A stretch of DNA of 9,906 nucleotides, from the NCBI GenBank assembly GCA_900552315.1, contig URZM01000074.1, positions 1-9,906 on the forward strand, given 5' to 3'. The stretch comes from an uncultured Bacteroidales bacterium. GTDB taxonomy: Bacteria > Bacteroidota > Bacteroidia > Bacteroidales > Muribaculaceae. How positions within the stretch are numbered: position 1 is the first letter of the stretch; the number at the start of each line of letters is the position of its first letter. The notes under the pieces were generated by a model, which had not been told where the DNA came from, did not search any database, and saw nothing but the letters and a program-made list of their open reading frames with translations. The position numbers and the translations under genes were made by a program. This document shows positions 1 through 6,590 of this stretch, piece by piece.

Positions 1-197
1 CCGTGCTGCCGGTGGGCTCTTACCCCGCCTTTTCACCCTTACCGGGCCCGGAGGCCAGGCGGTAGTTTTCTGTTACATTGTTCTCGCGGTCACTCGCGAC
101 TTCCCGTTAGGAAGCATGGCGCTCTATGTTGCCCGGACTTTCCTCCTTGTCCATCGAGGGACACGGCGGCAGACGGGCCGACTGCCCTTCTTGTAAG
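1..197 (-). ncRNA. rnpB: RNase P RNA, bacterial class A, 3' part cut off by window edge
   Basis: This is the catalytic RNA of ribonuclease P, which removes 5' leaders from tRNA precursors in the cytoplasm. On the minus strand the universally conserved P4-region sequence GGAGGAAAGTCCGGGC is seen at 131-146. It is followed by the ACAGAAAACTACCGCC core element at 58-73 and by the GGTAAGGGTGAAA...GGTAAGAGCCCACCG block at 10-43. A GGCAG...CTGCC hairpin near 164-186 fits the P2/P3 region. The RNA continues beyond position 1, so the 3' half with the second P4 strand is missing. The 5' end is estimated: helix P1 should begin about 10-15 nt before GGCAGTC (on the minus strand), near 197-203, which touches or overlaps the stop codon of the upstream DUF308 gene. 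I see no convincing dedicated promoter. Confidence 0.95.
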
Positions 198-788
198 TTA
201 TCTTATCTCCACAATGGCTCCTGAGGGGTCTATCTTGTTGGCCAAGGTCTTGGCCAAGGCCCTGCGCTTGAAATATCCCAGGAAGCCGTTTAGGCTGTAA
301 ATCACCAAAACAATGCCTGTAACCAATGCAAGCACGTCGCGTATTTTCTCAGCCCCTATCACGAATATGAGGATGCCGGTGGCGAGGCATGCTACGGGAG
401 CGGCCAGGAAAAAGGCGCTGAAACCCAAGCCCCGCATGTTCGGCATGAAATTACACAGCTGTATGACTCCGCACAGCACCAACAGCACTCCCATGGCATA
501 TACCAGGTAATCGACAAAAAACTTAGGGGCTATCACCATAAGCAGGCCGAGGATGAACGAGGCTCCAGACACTATTATGAGTGCCGGGGAGCGCTTGGCG
601 CCGACGGCACGCGCCTTGCTGGAGATGAACACCGCGCTCAACAGGCTGAGAATACCGAGCACCAGGAATCCTATTCCGAGAACGATGCTTAAGGCTTCCC
701 AAATCTGTCCCCTGTTATGCAAGATAATCAGCAACACCCCTCCGATGAGAGTGAACAGATATGTGTAGATAAAGCTCTTGTTGTTCAT
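198..788 (-). CDS. DUF308 / HdeD-like six-helix membrane protein
   Basis: The 196-residue protein is almost entirely hydrophobic. About six membrane helices can be read at residues 7-23, 33-54, 69-86, 92-113, 122-144 and 149-172, with a short basic C-terminal tail (FKRRALAKTLANK). Length, helix number and glycine-rich helices match the DUF308 family, which includes the E. coli acid-resistance membrane protein HdeD. The biochemical role of most DUF308 proteins is unknown, so acid or stress tolerance is only a family-based guess. It lies 36 nt downstream of the cytidylate-kinase-like gene on the same strand and its TAA stop abuts rnpB, so a shared transcript is plausible. The ATG at 786-788 gives a natural N terminus starting shortly before the first helix. 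Confidence 0.8.
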   Translation of the reverse strand: MNNKSFIYTYLFTLIGGVLLIILHNRGQIWEALSIVLGIGFLVLGILSLLSAVFISSKARAVGAKRSPALIIVSGASFILGLLMVIAPKFFVDYLVYAMGVLLVLCGVIQLCNFMPNMRGLGFSAFFLAAPVACLATGILIFVIGAEKIRDVLALVTGIVLVIYSLNGFLGYFKRRALAKTLANKIDPSGAIVEIR

Positions 789-824
789 ATTATCAATTTT
801 GGGTTATTGGAGATACGGCTCAGG

Positions 825-1442
825 TCAGCACCTGTATTTCAATAACAATTCGACTATCTCGCAAGTTTGCTCAGGTGTAAGTCTCGACGTATTTATGCAA
901 AAGTCATAATTGTCAGCGCTGCCCCACTTGCGTCCGGTATAATAATTATAATAGTCTGAGCGTGCCGTGTCCTGACGGTCAAGCCACAGGGCCGCGTCTT
1001 CCGCCTTCATCCGAGGGTTTCGCTCCAACGTGCGCCGTGCCCTGACCTCCTTGTCGGCATGCAGGAAAAGACTGATGAGGTTAGGGAGGTCCCGTCCTAT
1101 GTAGTCTGCGGTCCGTCCCACTATGACACACGGACCCTTCTCCAGGAGATTGCGAATCACATCGCTCTGCATCTGGTACAGGGTGCCGCCGTTCAAGGCA
1201 CCGGAGGTGAAATAAGTCGAGGCACCGTAATTGGCTCCGACCATCGACATAAGTCGTGAAGGCCGTTTCTCGTCAGCCTGCTCGAACAGGTCTGCCCGGA
1301 AGCCCAGTTTGTCCGCAGCCTCACGAAGCAACTCCTTATCATAATAAGGTATGCCGAGACGCCGGGACAAAAGCTTGCCGAGCTGGCGCCCACCGCTGCC
1401 GTACTGACGGCCTATGACTATTATGTGATCCTCAGGTTTCAT
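825..1442 (-). CDS. cytidylate kinase-like family protein (Cytidylate_kin2 type)
   Basis: The 205-residue protein is a predicted cytosolic P-loop nucleoside/nucleotide kinase. The phosphate-binding loop is GRQYGSGGRQLG (residues 11-22), the glycine-rich variant typical of the cytidylate-kinase-like family rather than canonical Cmk. It is followed by IPYYDKELL (31-39), a strand-loop VIVGRTADYI (107-116), a lid-like arginine-rich region with RARRTLER (134-141), and DTARSDYYNYYTGRKWG (158-174) with YDFCINTS (179-186). These are characteristic family landmarks. The substrate is not established for this branch, so CMP phosphorylation is inferred from family name only. It is the first gene of the minus-strand cluster; the divergent spacer upstream holds a good TAnnTTTG promoter 26 nt from its ATG. 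The alternative is a generic AAA/P-loop kinase of unknown substrate. Confidence 0.85.
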   Translation of the reverse strand: MKPEDHIIVIGRQYGSGGRQLGKLLSRRLGIPYYDKELLREAADKLGFRADLFEQADEKRPSRLMSMVGANYGASTYFTSGALNGGTLYQMQSDVIRNLLEKGPCVIVGRTADYIGRDLPNLISLFLHADKEVRARRTLERNPRMKAEDAALWLDRQDTARSDYYNYYTGRKWGSADNYDFCINTSRLTPEQTCEIVELLLKYRC

Positions 1443-1467
1443 AAAGTGTGGGACAACAAAATTTCCA

Positions 1468-1499
1468 CAAATTTATTATTTTTTATTCATATACCGAAA
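1468..1499 (-). promoter_or_regulatory. Bacteroidetes-type promoter for the minus-strand cluster
   Basis: On the minus strand TAAATTTG (plus positions 1468-1475) matches the Bacteroidetes -7 consensus TAnnTTTG exactly. A TTTC at 1496-1499 matches the -33 TTTG box in three of four bases, with a 20-nt gap. This would place transcription start close to the ATG at 1442, giving a short leader. Confidence 0.55.
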
Positions 1500-1508
1500 T
1501 TTTTTTAG

Positions 1509-1516
1509 TATTTTTG
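1509..1516 (+). promoter_or_regulatory. -7 promoter element for the small protein/cyclophilin pair
   Basis: TATTTTTG matches the TAnnTTTG -7 consensus exactly and lies 22 nt before the ATG at 1539, in a T-rich stretch. No clean TTTG -33 box is seen upstream; TTTA or TTCA around 1482-1489 are the nearest candidates. The elements for the two strands lie back to back in the same spacer. Confidence 0.5.
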
Positions 1517-1538
1517 CACGATAAAACATAAAACCATT

Positions 1539-1913
1539 ATGAGCAACTCAGACTTGAATGTCAATTCCGATGCAGACGGGATGACATCCTACGAGTATCT
1601 CGTAGACAACATCAATGGAGACAAGAATCTGATAGATAGCGCTGTATGCAAGATAATAAGTACGGACACCTCAGGCCAGTTCTGCGCGAGCGCTGCCAGA
1701 TTCCTTTCCGCCGTAGACGCAGAGGGCTTCTCATCGCAGATCGACTCTCTGCTCCAGTCCGTGATAAGCAAGGACCGGGAGAAGCAATATCTTCCCGGAT
1801 TGCTGCCCGCCATCTGGGGTGAGGACTACATGACCCATGCAGAGGAGCTTCGTGACCGCGACGACAATTTCCGACGCATCTTCAAACGGGTGCATCCGGC
1901 TGGCATCATATAA
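1539..1913 (+). CDS. small acidic protein of unknown function
   Basis: I do not recognise this 124-residue protein. It has no signal peptide, no membrane segment and no obvious catalytic motif. The N-terminal 15 residues are polar (SNSDLNVNSDADG). The rest looks helical and amphipathic, with a core around residues 16-90 (YEYLVDNINGD..., FLSAVDAEGFSSQIDSLLQSV) and a charged C terminus rich in Asp, Glu and Arg (EELRDRDDNFRRIFKRVHP). It has its own -7 promoter element 22 nt upstream and ends in two tandem in-frame TAA codons. The secreted cyclophilin begins 23 nt after its stop, so the two are probably one operon. Codon use matches the neighbours and supports a real gene. It is probably a cytoplasmic protein confined to related Bacteroidales; function cannot be assigned. 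Confidence 0.75.
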   Translation: MSNSDLNVNSDADGMTSYEYLVDNINGDKNLIDSAVCKIISTDTSGQFCASAARFLSAVDAEGFSSQIDSLLQSVISKDREKQYLPGLLPAIWGEDYMTHAEELRDRDDNFRRIFKRVHPAGII

Positions 1914-1936
1914 TAAAGCACAAACCAACAATACGT

Positions 1937-2806
1937 ATGAACAAACTCATCATAACGGCCGCCGGCCTGTTGGCATGGGCCGGAATGGCAGCGCAACACA
2001 CAACCACACAGACAATTCAAATGGATAAACCCAGCAAGCAGTTGGCCATCGACACCACAGCCACCGGACCAGTGTTCGAGATCACCACAAATCTCGGCCC
2101 TATCAAGGTTCGCCTCTATGACGACACCCCGGCCCACCGCGACAATTTCGTGAAACTCGCATCTGAAGGCACCTATGACGGCGTGCTTTTCCATCGCGTA
2201 ATCAAGGATTTCATGGTACAGACCGGGGACCTCAATTCCAAGAATCCGGACAATACAATACCGTTAGGGGCCGGCGACACGGGTTACACCATCCCTGCCG
2301 AGATCAACTACCCCAAGCATTTCCATAAGTACGGAGCCTTGGCGGCAGCGCGCACCGGCGACGAGGTTAATCCTGAGCGTGCCTCCTCCGGGTCCCAATT
2401 CTATATAGTCACCGGCAACGTGTGGGGTCCTACCTCTCTCGAGCGTATAGAGATGAACAACGTCAACAAGGAGCGCCAGGCATATTTCCAGAACCTCGTG
2501 AGAAACAACTGGAGCAAGATCCAGGAGCTCCAGGCCGCACAGGATTCTGCAGCACTCGACACTCTTCAGAAAGAGCTGATAGCGCAGACCGAGAAAGCCG
2601 TACGCCCTACACCTATACCCGCAAACGTGGCAGATGTGTACACCTCGATAGGCGGCACGCCGCACCTGGACGGAGCCTACACAGTGTTCGGCGAGGTCAT
2701 AGACGGCATGGATGTGGTGGAGAAGATACAGAACACCCCTGTGGACCGCTCAGACAATCCTACCACACCGATAAAGATAATAAGCATCCGCCCCGTTAAG
2801 GAATAA
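1937..2806 (+). CDS. exported cyclophilin-type peptidyl-prolyl cis-trans isomerase
   Basis: The 289-residue protein catalyses cis-trans isomerisation of X-Pro bonds, probably in the periplasm as a folding helper. Residues 1-20 form a signal peptide (MNKLIITAAGLLAWAGMAAQ), with likely cleavage near Ala19/Gln20 and no lipobox cysteine. The cyclophilin fold starts near residue 46 (VFEITTNLGPIKVRLYDDTP). It contains the hallmark FHRVIKDFMVQTGD (85-98; catalytic Arg87, Phe92, Met93, Gln95), SGSQFYI (151-157), and the closing LDGAYTVFGEVIDGMDVVEKI (244-264). A charged helical insertion at about 168-225 separates the last two motifs and makes it longer than minimal cyclophilins of about 165 residues; such insertions are common in Bacteroidetes members. 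It is second in an apparent operon after the small acidic protein. Confidence 0.93.
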   Translation: MNKLIITAAGLLAWAGMAAQHTTTQTIQMDKPSKQLAIDTTATGPVFEITTNLGPIKVRLYDDTPAHRDNFVKLASEGTYDGVLFHRVIKDFMVQTGDLNSKNPDNTIPLGAGDTGYTIPAEINYPKHFHKYGALAAARTGDEVNPERASSGSQFYIVTGNVWGPTSLERIEMNNVNKERQAYFQNLVRNNWSKIQELQAAQDSAALDTLQKELIAQTEKAVRPTPIPANVADVYTSIGGTPHLDGAYTVFGEVIDGMDVVEKIQNTPVDRSDNPTTPIKIISIRPVKE

Positions 2807-2882
2807 GGGATGCCTGCCACAGACTGTTTCATGACCGCCACGCACAAACACATGTGTCTGGTTCAGATTATGGTTCAAAAAT

Positions 2883-2913
2883 TTTAGTAATTCCATAAAA
2901 AGTTGTAAATTTG
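2883..2913 (+). promoter_or_regulatory. promoter of the DUF349 gene
   Basis: TAAATTTG at 2906-2913 is an exact TAnnTTTG -7 element, preceded after 19 nt by TTTA (2883-2886), a three-of-four match to the -33 TTTG box. The predicted leader is about 60 nt and contains a CCCGAA...TTCGGG hairpin (2924-2945). Upstream lie a 10-bp palindrome ACACATGTGT (2848-2857) and two GGTTCA copies 12 bp apart (2860-2865, 2872-2877), possible but unproven protein-binding sites. Confidence 0.5.
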
Positions 2914-2979
2914 AGCGCCAAATCCCGAATGACATCATTTTCGGGCCAACGCACTAAACACTCACTCAATTTCTAAGAC

Positions 2980-4896
2980 ATGAACGAGCTTGAAAAGACA
3001 GTCCCGGCAACCGGGAGTGCCGAGATCCAGAACGCCTCCGAGGCGACCGTTTCTTCTGCCGCCGCACAAGCCACTGAGACTATTCCCGCTGAGACTGCGA
3101 CAGCCGAAACCGCAGACGCACCCGTTTCAGAACAGCCCGAAGAGGCCGAAAATGAGGAAAGAAACGAGGGGCACAAGTATTTCGAAATGACTAAAGGCGA
3201 ACTGACCGAGGCCCTGGCGACCATCGTCGAGGCCAAGGAGGTTGAACGGCACAAAGAGGTCGCGGCCATCAAACAGGCATTTTATATATTGCGCAATGCC
3301 GAGCTGGAGGCTGAGGCCATAAGGTTTGCCGAGGAGGCACAGCCCGGTGACTCCTTCGTCAGCGCCACGGACCCCGAAGAGGTGCGGTTCAAGGATCTGC
3401 TCGCCTCTTTCCGCGAGATACGCAACGCATGGCTCGCAGCCGAGGAGGAAAGACGCATCAACAACCTGGCGAAGAAGAATGAAATCATTGACAAGCTCAA
3501 GGCTATCGCAGCCGACATAGACAACATAAACCTACATATCCCCGAGGTGCGTCAGCTCCAAGAGGATTTCAAGGCCATATCCGACATCCCTGCGGGAGCG
3601 GTGAACGAAAGCTGGAAAAACTATCAGGTCGTGGTGGAGCAGATTTTCGATTGCCTGAAGATGAACAAAGAGCTTCGCGACCTTGATTTCAAGAAGAATC
3701 TTGAAATCAAGCGGGACCTTATAGAGCAGGCCAAGCTCCTGACCGAGGAGGCGGACGTAATCGACGCGTTCAAGAAACTCCAGGCCCTGCATGACCTGTG
3801 GCGCGAGGCAGGCCCCGTCGCCAAGGAATACCGTGAAGACATCTGGACCGAGTTCAAGTCCCTGTCCACCATAATCAACAAGCGCCACCAGGACTATTTC
3901 GAGGCTCGCAAGCAGTCGGAGCAAGCCAACGAGGCAGCCAAGACCGTGCTGTGTGAGCAGATAGAGGCCATACGCATAGACGAACTCAAGACCTTCGCCG
4001 CCTTCGAAGAGGCTACTGTGGCCATCAAGGAAATGCAGGCCAAGTGGAAAGAACTCGGTTTCGCGTCCCGCAAAGCAAACAATACACTGTTTGCCCGCTT
4101 CCGTAAGGCCGCAGACGAGTTCTTCGCGCGGAAAGCAGAGTTTTTCGCCAACACAAAGGCAGAGCTGGCATCCAATCTGGAAAAGAAGATAGCATTGTGC
4201 GAAAAAGCGGAGGCGCTTAAGGACTCGACAGACTACAAGAAGACAGCAGAGGTGATCATCGCCCTCCAGGCAGAATGGAAAACCATAGGCAGCGTACCCC
4301 GCAAGCACAGTGACTCGGTATGGCAACGCTTCATGACGGCCTGCAACACATTCTTCGACGCCCGCAAGAAAGACATGGCCAACCGCAGGCAGGAGGAAAA
4401 CGAGAACCTGGCGGCCAAGCGTCTTGTCATCGAGGCTCTGAAGGCCATCCCCTCGGACGCACAACGTTCCGAGGTCATAGAGGCGCTGAAGGAGCAGCAG
4501 GCTCGTTGGAACGCCATCGGTCACGTGCCGTTCAAGGCCAAGGACAAGCTTTACGATGAATATCGCGCTGCGCTGACCGCCGTACGCGAGAATTTCGACC
4601 TGCGCGAAAGCAGGGCGCGCATGAACAGATTCGAGGAGCAAATCGGCAACATGAGCGGCGATGACCGCAAGCTGGCCCGTGAGCGAGACCGCCTGACACG
4701 CGCCTTGGACCAGAAACGCAACGAGCTCAAGACTTTCGAGAACAATCTCGGATTCTTCAATATAAAGAGCAAGGAAGGCAGCTCAATGCTCCGTGAGATG
4801 GAACATCGCACCCAGCGAATCAAAGACGACATCACCGAGCTGGAGAATAAGATCAAGCTGCTGGACCAGACCAAGGCAGAGAAGCCCGAAGCTTGA
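2980..4896 (+). CDS. DUF349 repeat protein, helical/coiled coil
   Basis: The 638-residue protein is cytoplasmic by appearance, with no signal peptide or membrane helix. Residues 1-65 are a low-complexity acidic, Ala/Thr/Glu-rich tail. Five DUF349 repeats of about 75 residues follow, with signature starts at roughly residues 192 (LQEDFKAISDIP), 266 (LHDLWREAGPV), 351 (MQAKWKELGFAS), 429 (LQAEWKTIGSVP) and 506 (QQARWNAIGHVP). Each pairs a W/F-K/R-x-I/L-G turn with a following charged helix (FxxxxxxFFxxRK). Residues 547-638 form a Lys/Glu-rich coiled coil. Long DUF349 proteins of this kind are widespread in Bacteroidetes; their function is not established and I do not assign one. The gene is monocistronic by context: its own promoter lies upstream and a long hairpin downstream. 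The long antisense reading frame over 3532-4641 is a shadow of its codon bias. Confidence 0.9.
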   Translation: MNELEKTVPATGSAEIQNASEATVSSAAAQATETIPAETATAETADAPVSEQPEEAENEERNEGHKYFEMTKGELTEALATIVEAKEVERHKEVAAIKQAFYILRNAELEAEAIRFAEEAQPGDSFVSATDPEEVRFKDLLASFREIRNAWLAAEEERRINNLAKKNEIIDKLKAIAADIDNINLHIPEVRQLQEDFKAISDIPAGAVNESWKNYQVVVEQIFDCLKMNKELRDLDFKKNLEIKRDLIEQAKLLTEEADVIDAFKKLQALHDLWREAGPVAKEYREDIWTEFKSLSTIINKRHQDYFEARKQSEQANEAAKTVLCEQIEAIRIDELKTFAAFEEATVAIKEMQAKWKELGFASRKANNTLFARFRKAADEFFARKAEFFANTKAELASNLEKKIALCEKAEALKDSTDYKKTAEVIIALQAEWKTIGSVPRKHSDSVWQRFMTACNTFFDARKKDMANRRQEENENLAAKRLVIEALKAIPSDAQRSEVIEALKEQQARWNAIGHVPFKAKDKLYDEYRAALTAVRENFDLRESRARMNRFEEQIGNMSGDDRKLARERDRLTRALDQKRNELKTFENNLGFFNIKSKEGSSMLREMEHRTQRIKDDITELENKIKLLDQTKAEKPEA

Positions 4897-4938
4897 CAGG
4901 GACAGGATCCCCGTACACATAACCCATAGTAGAACAAA

Positions 4939-4973
4939 CGTATCGTATCGGCCACACACGCCGGTACGATACG
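4939..4973 (+). terminator. terminator-like hairpin after the DUF349 gene
   Basis: CGTATCGTATCGGC (4939-4952) pairs with GCCGGTACGATACG (4960-4973) as a 14-bp stem with one G-U pair and a 7-nt CACACAC loop, 42 nt after the DUF349 stop. No U-tract follows on the plus strand. On the minus strand the stem is followed by TTTGTTCT, so it might also act against antisense transcription. Transcript-end function is inferred. Confidence 0.5.
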
Positions 4974-4979
4974 CATATG

Positions 4980-5254
4980 TTAGAGGTCGTTTAAAAATAA
5001 ACATGAAATTTGGGGGCGTTCATGGCGAACGGATTTTGCCTTGCAGGCGAGGGAGCATAGCTGGCTATGTGACTGAGCCAAAAGGCTAAAGCCGCCGGCA
5101 GGAACGAGTCAATCACTATTTTTAAATTTCCTCGTATTTTAAATTTATCAATGCTTCAAACTTAGGTTGTTAAAGAAATTACCTTCGGTCCGGCTGCTTT
5201 TTGCTAAAAGCCTCCCGCCCCAAATTTTAACGTTTCTTTTTAAACAACCTCTAA
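4980..5254. mobile_element. 275-bp MITE-like element with ~40-bp terminal inverted repeats
   Basis: The left end begins TTAGAGGTCGTTTAAAAA (4980-4997). The reverse complement of the right end (ending 5254) begins TTAGAGGTTGTTTAAAAA. The match continues through AAAC and AAATTTGGGG-CG to about 5018 on the left and 5215 on the right, with a handful of mismatches and small indels. The interior holds no gene but several hairpins: CGTTC-GAACG (5018-5032), GCCT-AGGC (about 5039-5049), CATAGC-GCTATG (about 5055-5068) and GCTTTT-AAAAGC (about 5195-5210). A TA dinucleotide lies at each tip, compatible with TA target duplication, though this is not proven. It is non-autonomous: no transposase is in the window. 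It ends 31 bp before the start of the next gene, so its right end probably forms that operon's leader. Confidence 0.75.
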
Positions 5255-5285
5255 ATAACCCGAACACTCTCTGCTCAGAAAATAT

Positions 5286-6590
5286 ATGCGTATACTAAGC
5301 ACAGAATCCTTCAAGCGCGTCGCGCCCCTGCTGCGCGACAACTATGCGAACCTGCACGCGCAGATGGAGGTGAGGCTCTCGCCGGACACCGCCGCCATGT
5401 TCGCCCGCTACACCCTGCAGCCCAGCAGAGGCGGCGCGCAGTGGAGCGTCTCCCTTCCTGACGAGGACCGACTCCGCCCCTTCTCCGAAGCCTCCGAGCT
5501 GGAGAAGGACCAGATAAGCATGACCATAAAGCGCGCCCTCGGCGAGCTGAAAGGGGTCTTTTCCGCTCAGGCCGACAAGATAGTGGAGGTGCCCGACCCC
5601 GAGGCCATCTTCTTCTGCACCTCAGGCTCTCGCATGCAGGTGGTGCTCACCCAGTGGGGTTTCCGGCGCATCAACCAGAAGGTGGGCACGAGCATCATAC
5701 GCCTCTGCCTGGAGAGGGCCGACTCCCTGACCGACTCACCCGTGGTGCTGCGCCTGGTGAACGCCGACGGCTCCCCGGCAGCCGGAAAGGATTTCACGCT
5801 GCTCGTCTTCAACAACGAGGTGCCATTCACCACCGACGCCGCCGGATGCTTCAATGCCGGGCATGTGAAGGTAGGCGCCAAGTTCCGCGTGGAGCTGCCC
5901 GACGGCAAGAAGAGCGAGCCCTTCACCGTGGAGCAGGGACGCGATTTCTACGAGATACGCCTGGCCATGGAGACCTCGCTGACCGTGCGTGTGCAGGACC
6001 AGGAGGGCACCGGCCTCAAGGGCTATCGCGTCTCATTCGAAGGCGAGTCCAAGGAGACCGACGGACAGGGCGAGGCCGTGTTCGGTCCCATGGACTACGA
6101 CGGCTCGCGCGTGGTGAGCGTCAGCGCCGACGGCTTCCAGCCCCAGGAGCACACCTTGGTGGCGGACCCCGCGCAGAACGTTGTTGTCTTCACCCGCACC
6201 CCGGTGATCATTACGGAGGAGGGGGATGACGATCCCAAACCTCCATTCCCCCCTAAAGAGGGCGAGATTCGCGTCCAGGTGGTCGACAAGAAGGGCGTGC
6301 CGCAGTGCGGCATGCGTGTCAAGGTGTTCTGCCGGAAAGGTTTTGAGGACGCCGTCACCGACTCCCAGGGATGGATTACCCTCAAGCGTAACGACCTGGA
6401 GCCTGGCGAGACTCCCCGCATAGAGCTTATGCGCCCCAAGCCTTCGCGCAAGGGCTCAAGGCAGCCTGTGTCTACCCCTCCCCCGGCTGTGCAGCTGCCC
6501 CCGCAGGCTCCCGGTGAGCTCCCTCCCCAGCCCCCGGTAGACGATCAGAATCCACCCATTCCTCAGAACCCTCCCATTCCCAAGTCATGA
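5286..6590 (+). CDS. unknown protein A: N-terminal novel domain, three Ig-like/carboxypeptidase-regulatory modules, proline-rich tail
   Basis: I do not recognise a named family. The 434-residue protein has no signal peptide or membrane helix. Residues 1-145 form a distinct alpha/beta domain (MRILSTESFKRVAPLL..., EAIFFCTSGSRMQVVLTQWGFR). Three beta modules of the carboxypeptidase-regulatory type follow: 152-226 (VVLRLVNADGSPAAGKDFTL, FTTDAAGCF), 231-303 (LTVRVQDQEGTGLKGYRVSF, KETDGQGEAVF) and 327-383 (IRVQVVDKKGVPQCGMRVKV, AVTDSQGWITL). A loop of Glu/Asp and Pro (311-325) joins modules 2 and 3. Residues 384-434 are a Pro-rich tail (PPQPP, NPPIPQNPPIP) that could reach across the cell wall or bind a partner. 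The stop overlaps the start of gene B by four bases (ATGA), so translation is coupled. The ATG is 31 bp after a MITE. The gene is strongly GC-rich at third positions. Function unknown. Confidence 0.85.
   Translation: MRILSTESFKRVAPLLRDNYANLHAQMEVRLSPDTAAMFARYTLQPSRGGAQWSVSLPDEDRLRPFSEASELEKDQISMTIKRALGELKGVFSAQADKIVEVPDPEAIFFCTSGSRMQVVLTQWGFRRINQKVGTSIIRLCLERADSLTDSPVVLRLVNADGSPAAGKDFTLLVFNNEVPFTTDAAGCFNAGHVKVGAKFRVELPDGKKSEPFTVEQGRDFYEIRLAMETSLTVRVQDQEGTGLKGYRVSFEGESKETDGQGEAVFGPMDYDGSRVVSVSADGFQPQEHTLVADPAQNVVVFTRTPVIITEEGDDDPKPPFPPKEGEIRVQVVDKKGVPQCGMRVKVFCRKGFEDAVTDSQGWITLKRNDLEPGETPRIELMRPKPSRKGSRQPVSTPPPAVQLPPQAPGELPPQPPVDDQNPPIPQNPPIPKS

Noticed and set aside
3532..4641. 369-codon open frame on the minus strand
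   Set aside because: It lies fully inside the DUF349 gene, has no domain signature and a Leu/Val/Cys-rich composition typical of an antisense shadow of Lys/Glu-rich coding DNA.
5180..5187. TACCTTCG inside the MITE as a -7 promoter box for gene A
   Set aside because: One mismatch to TAnnTTTG and no -33 partner at the right distance; about 100 bp from the start codon, so not reported as a promoter.
5654..6229. 191-codon frame on the plus strand inside gene A
   Set aside because: Arg/Pro/His-rich low-complexity translation typical of a shifted frame in GC-rich DNA; gene A explains the region.
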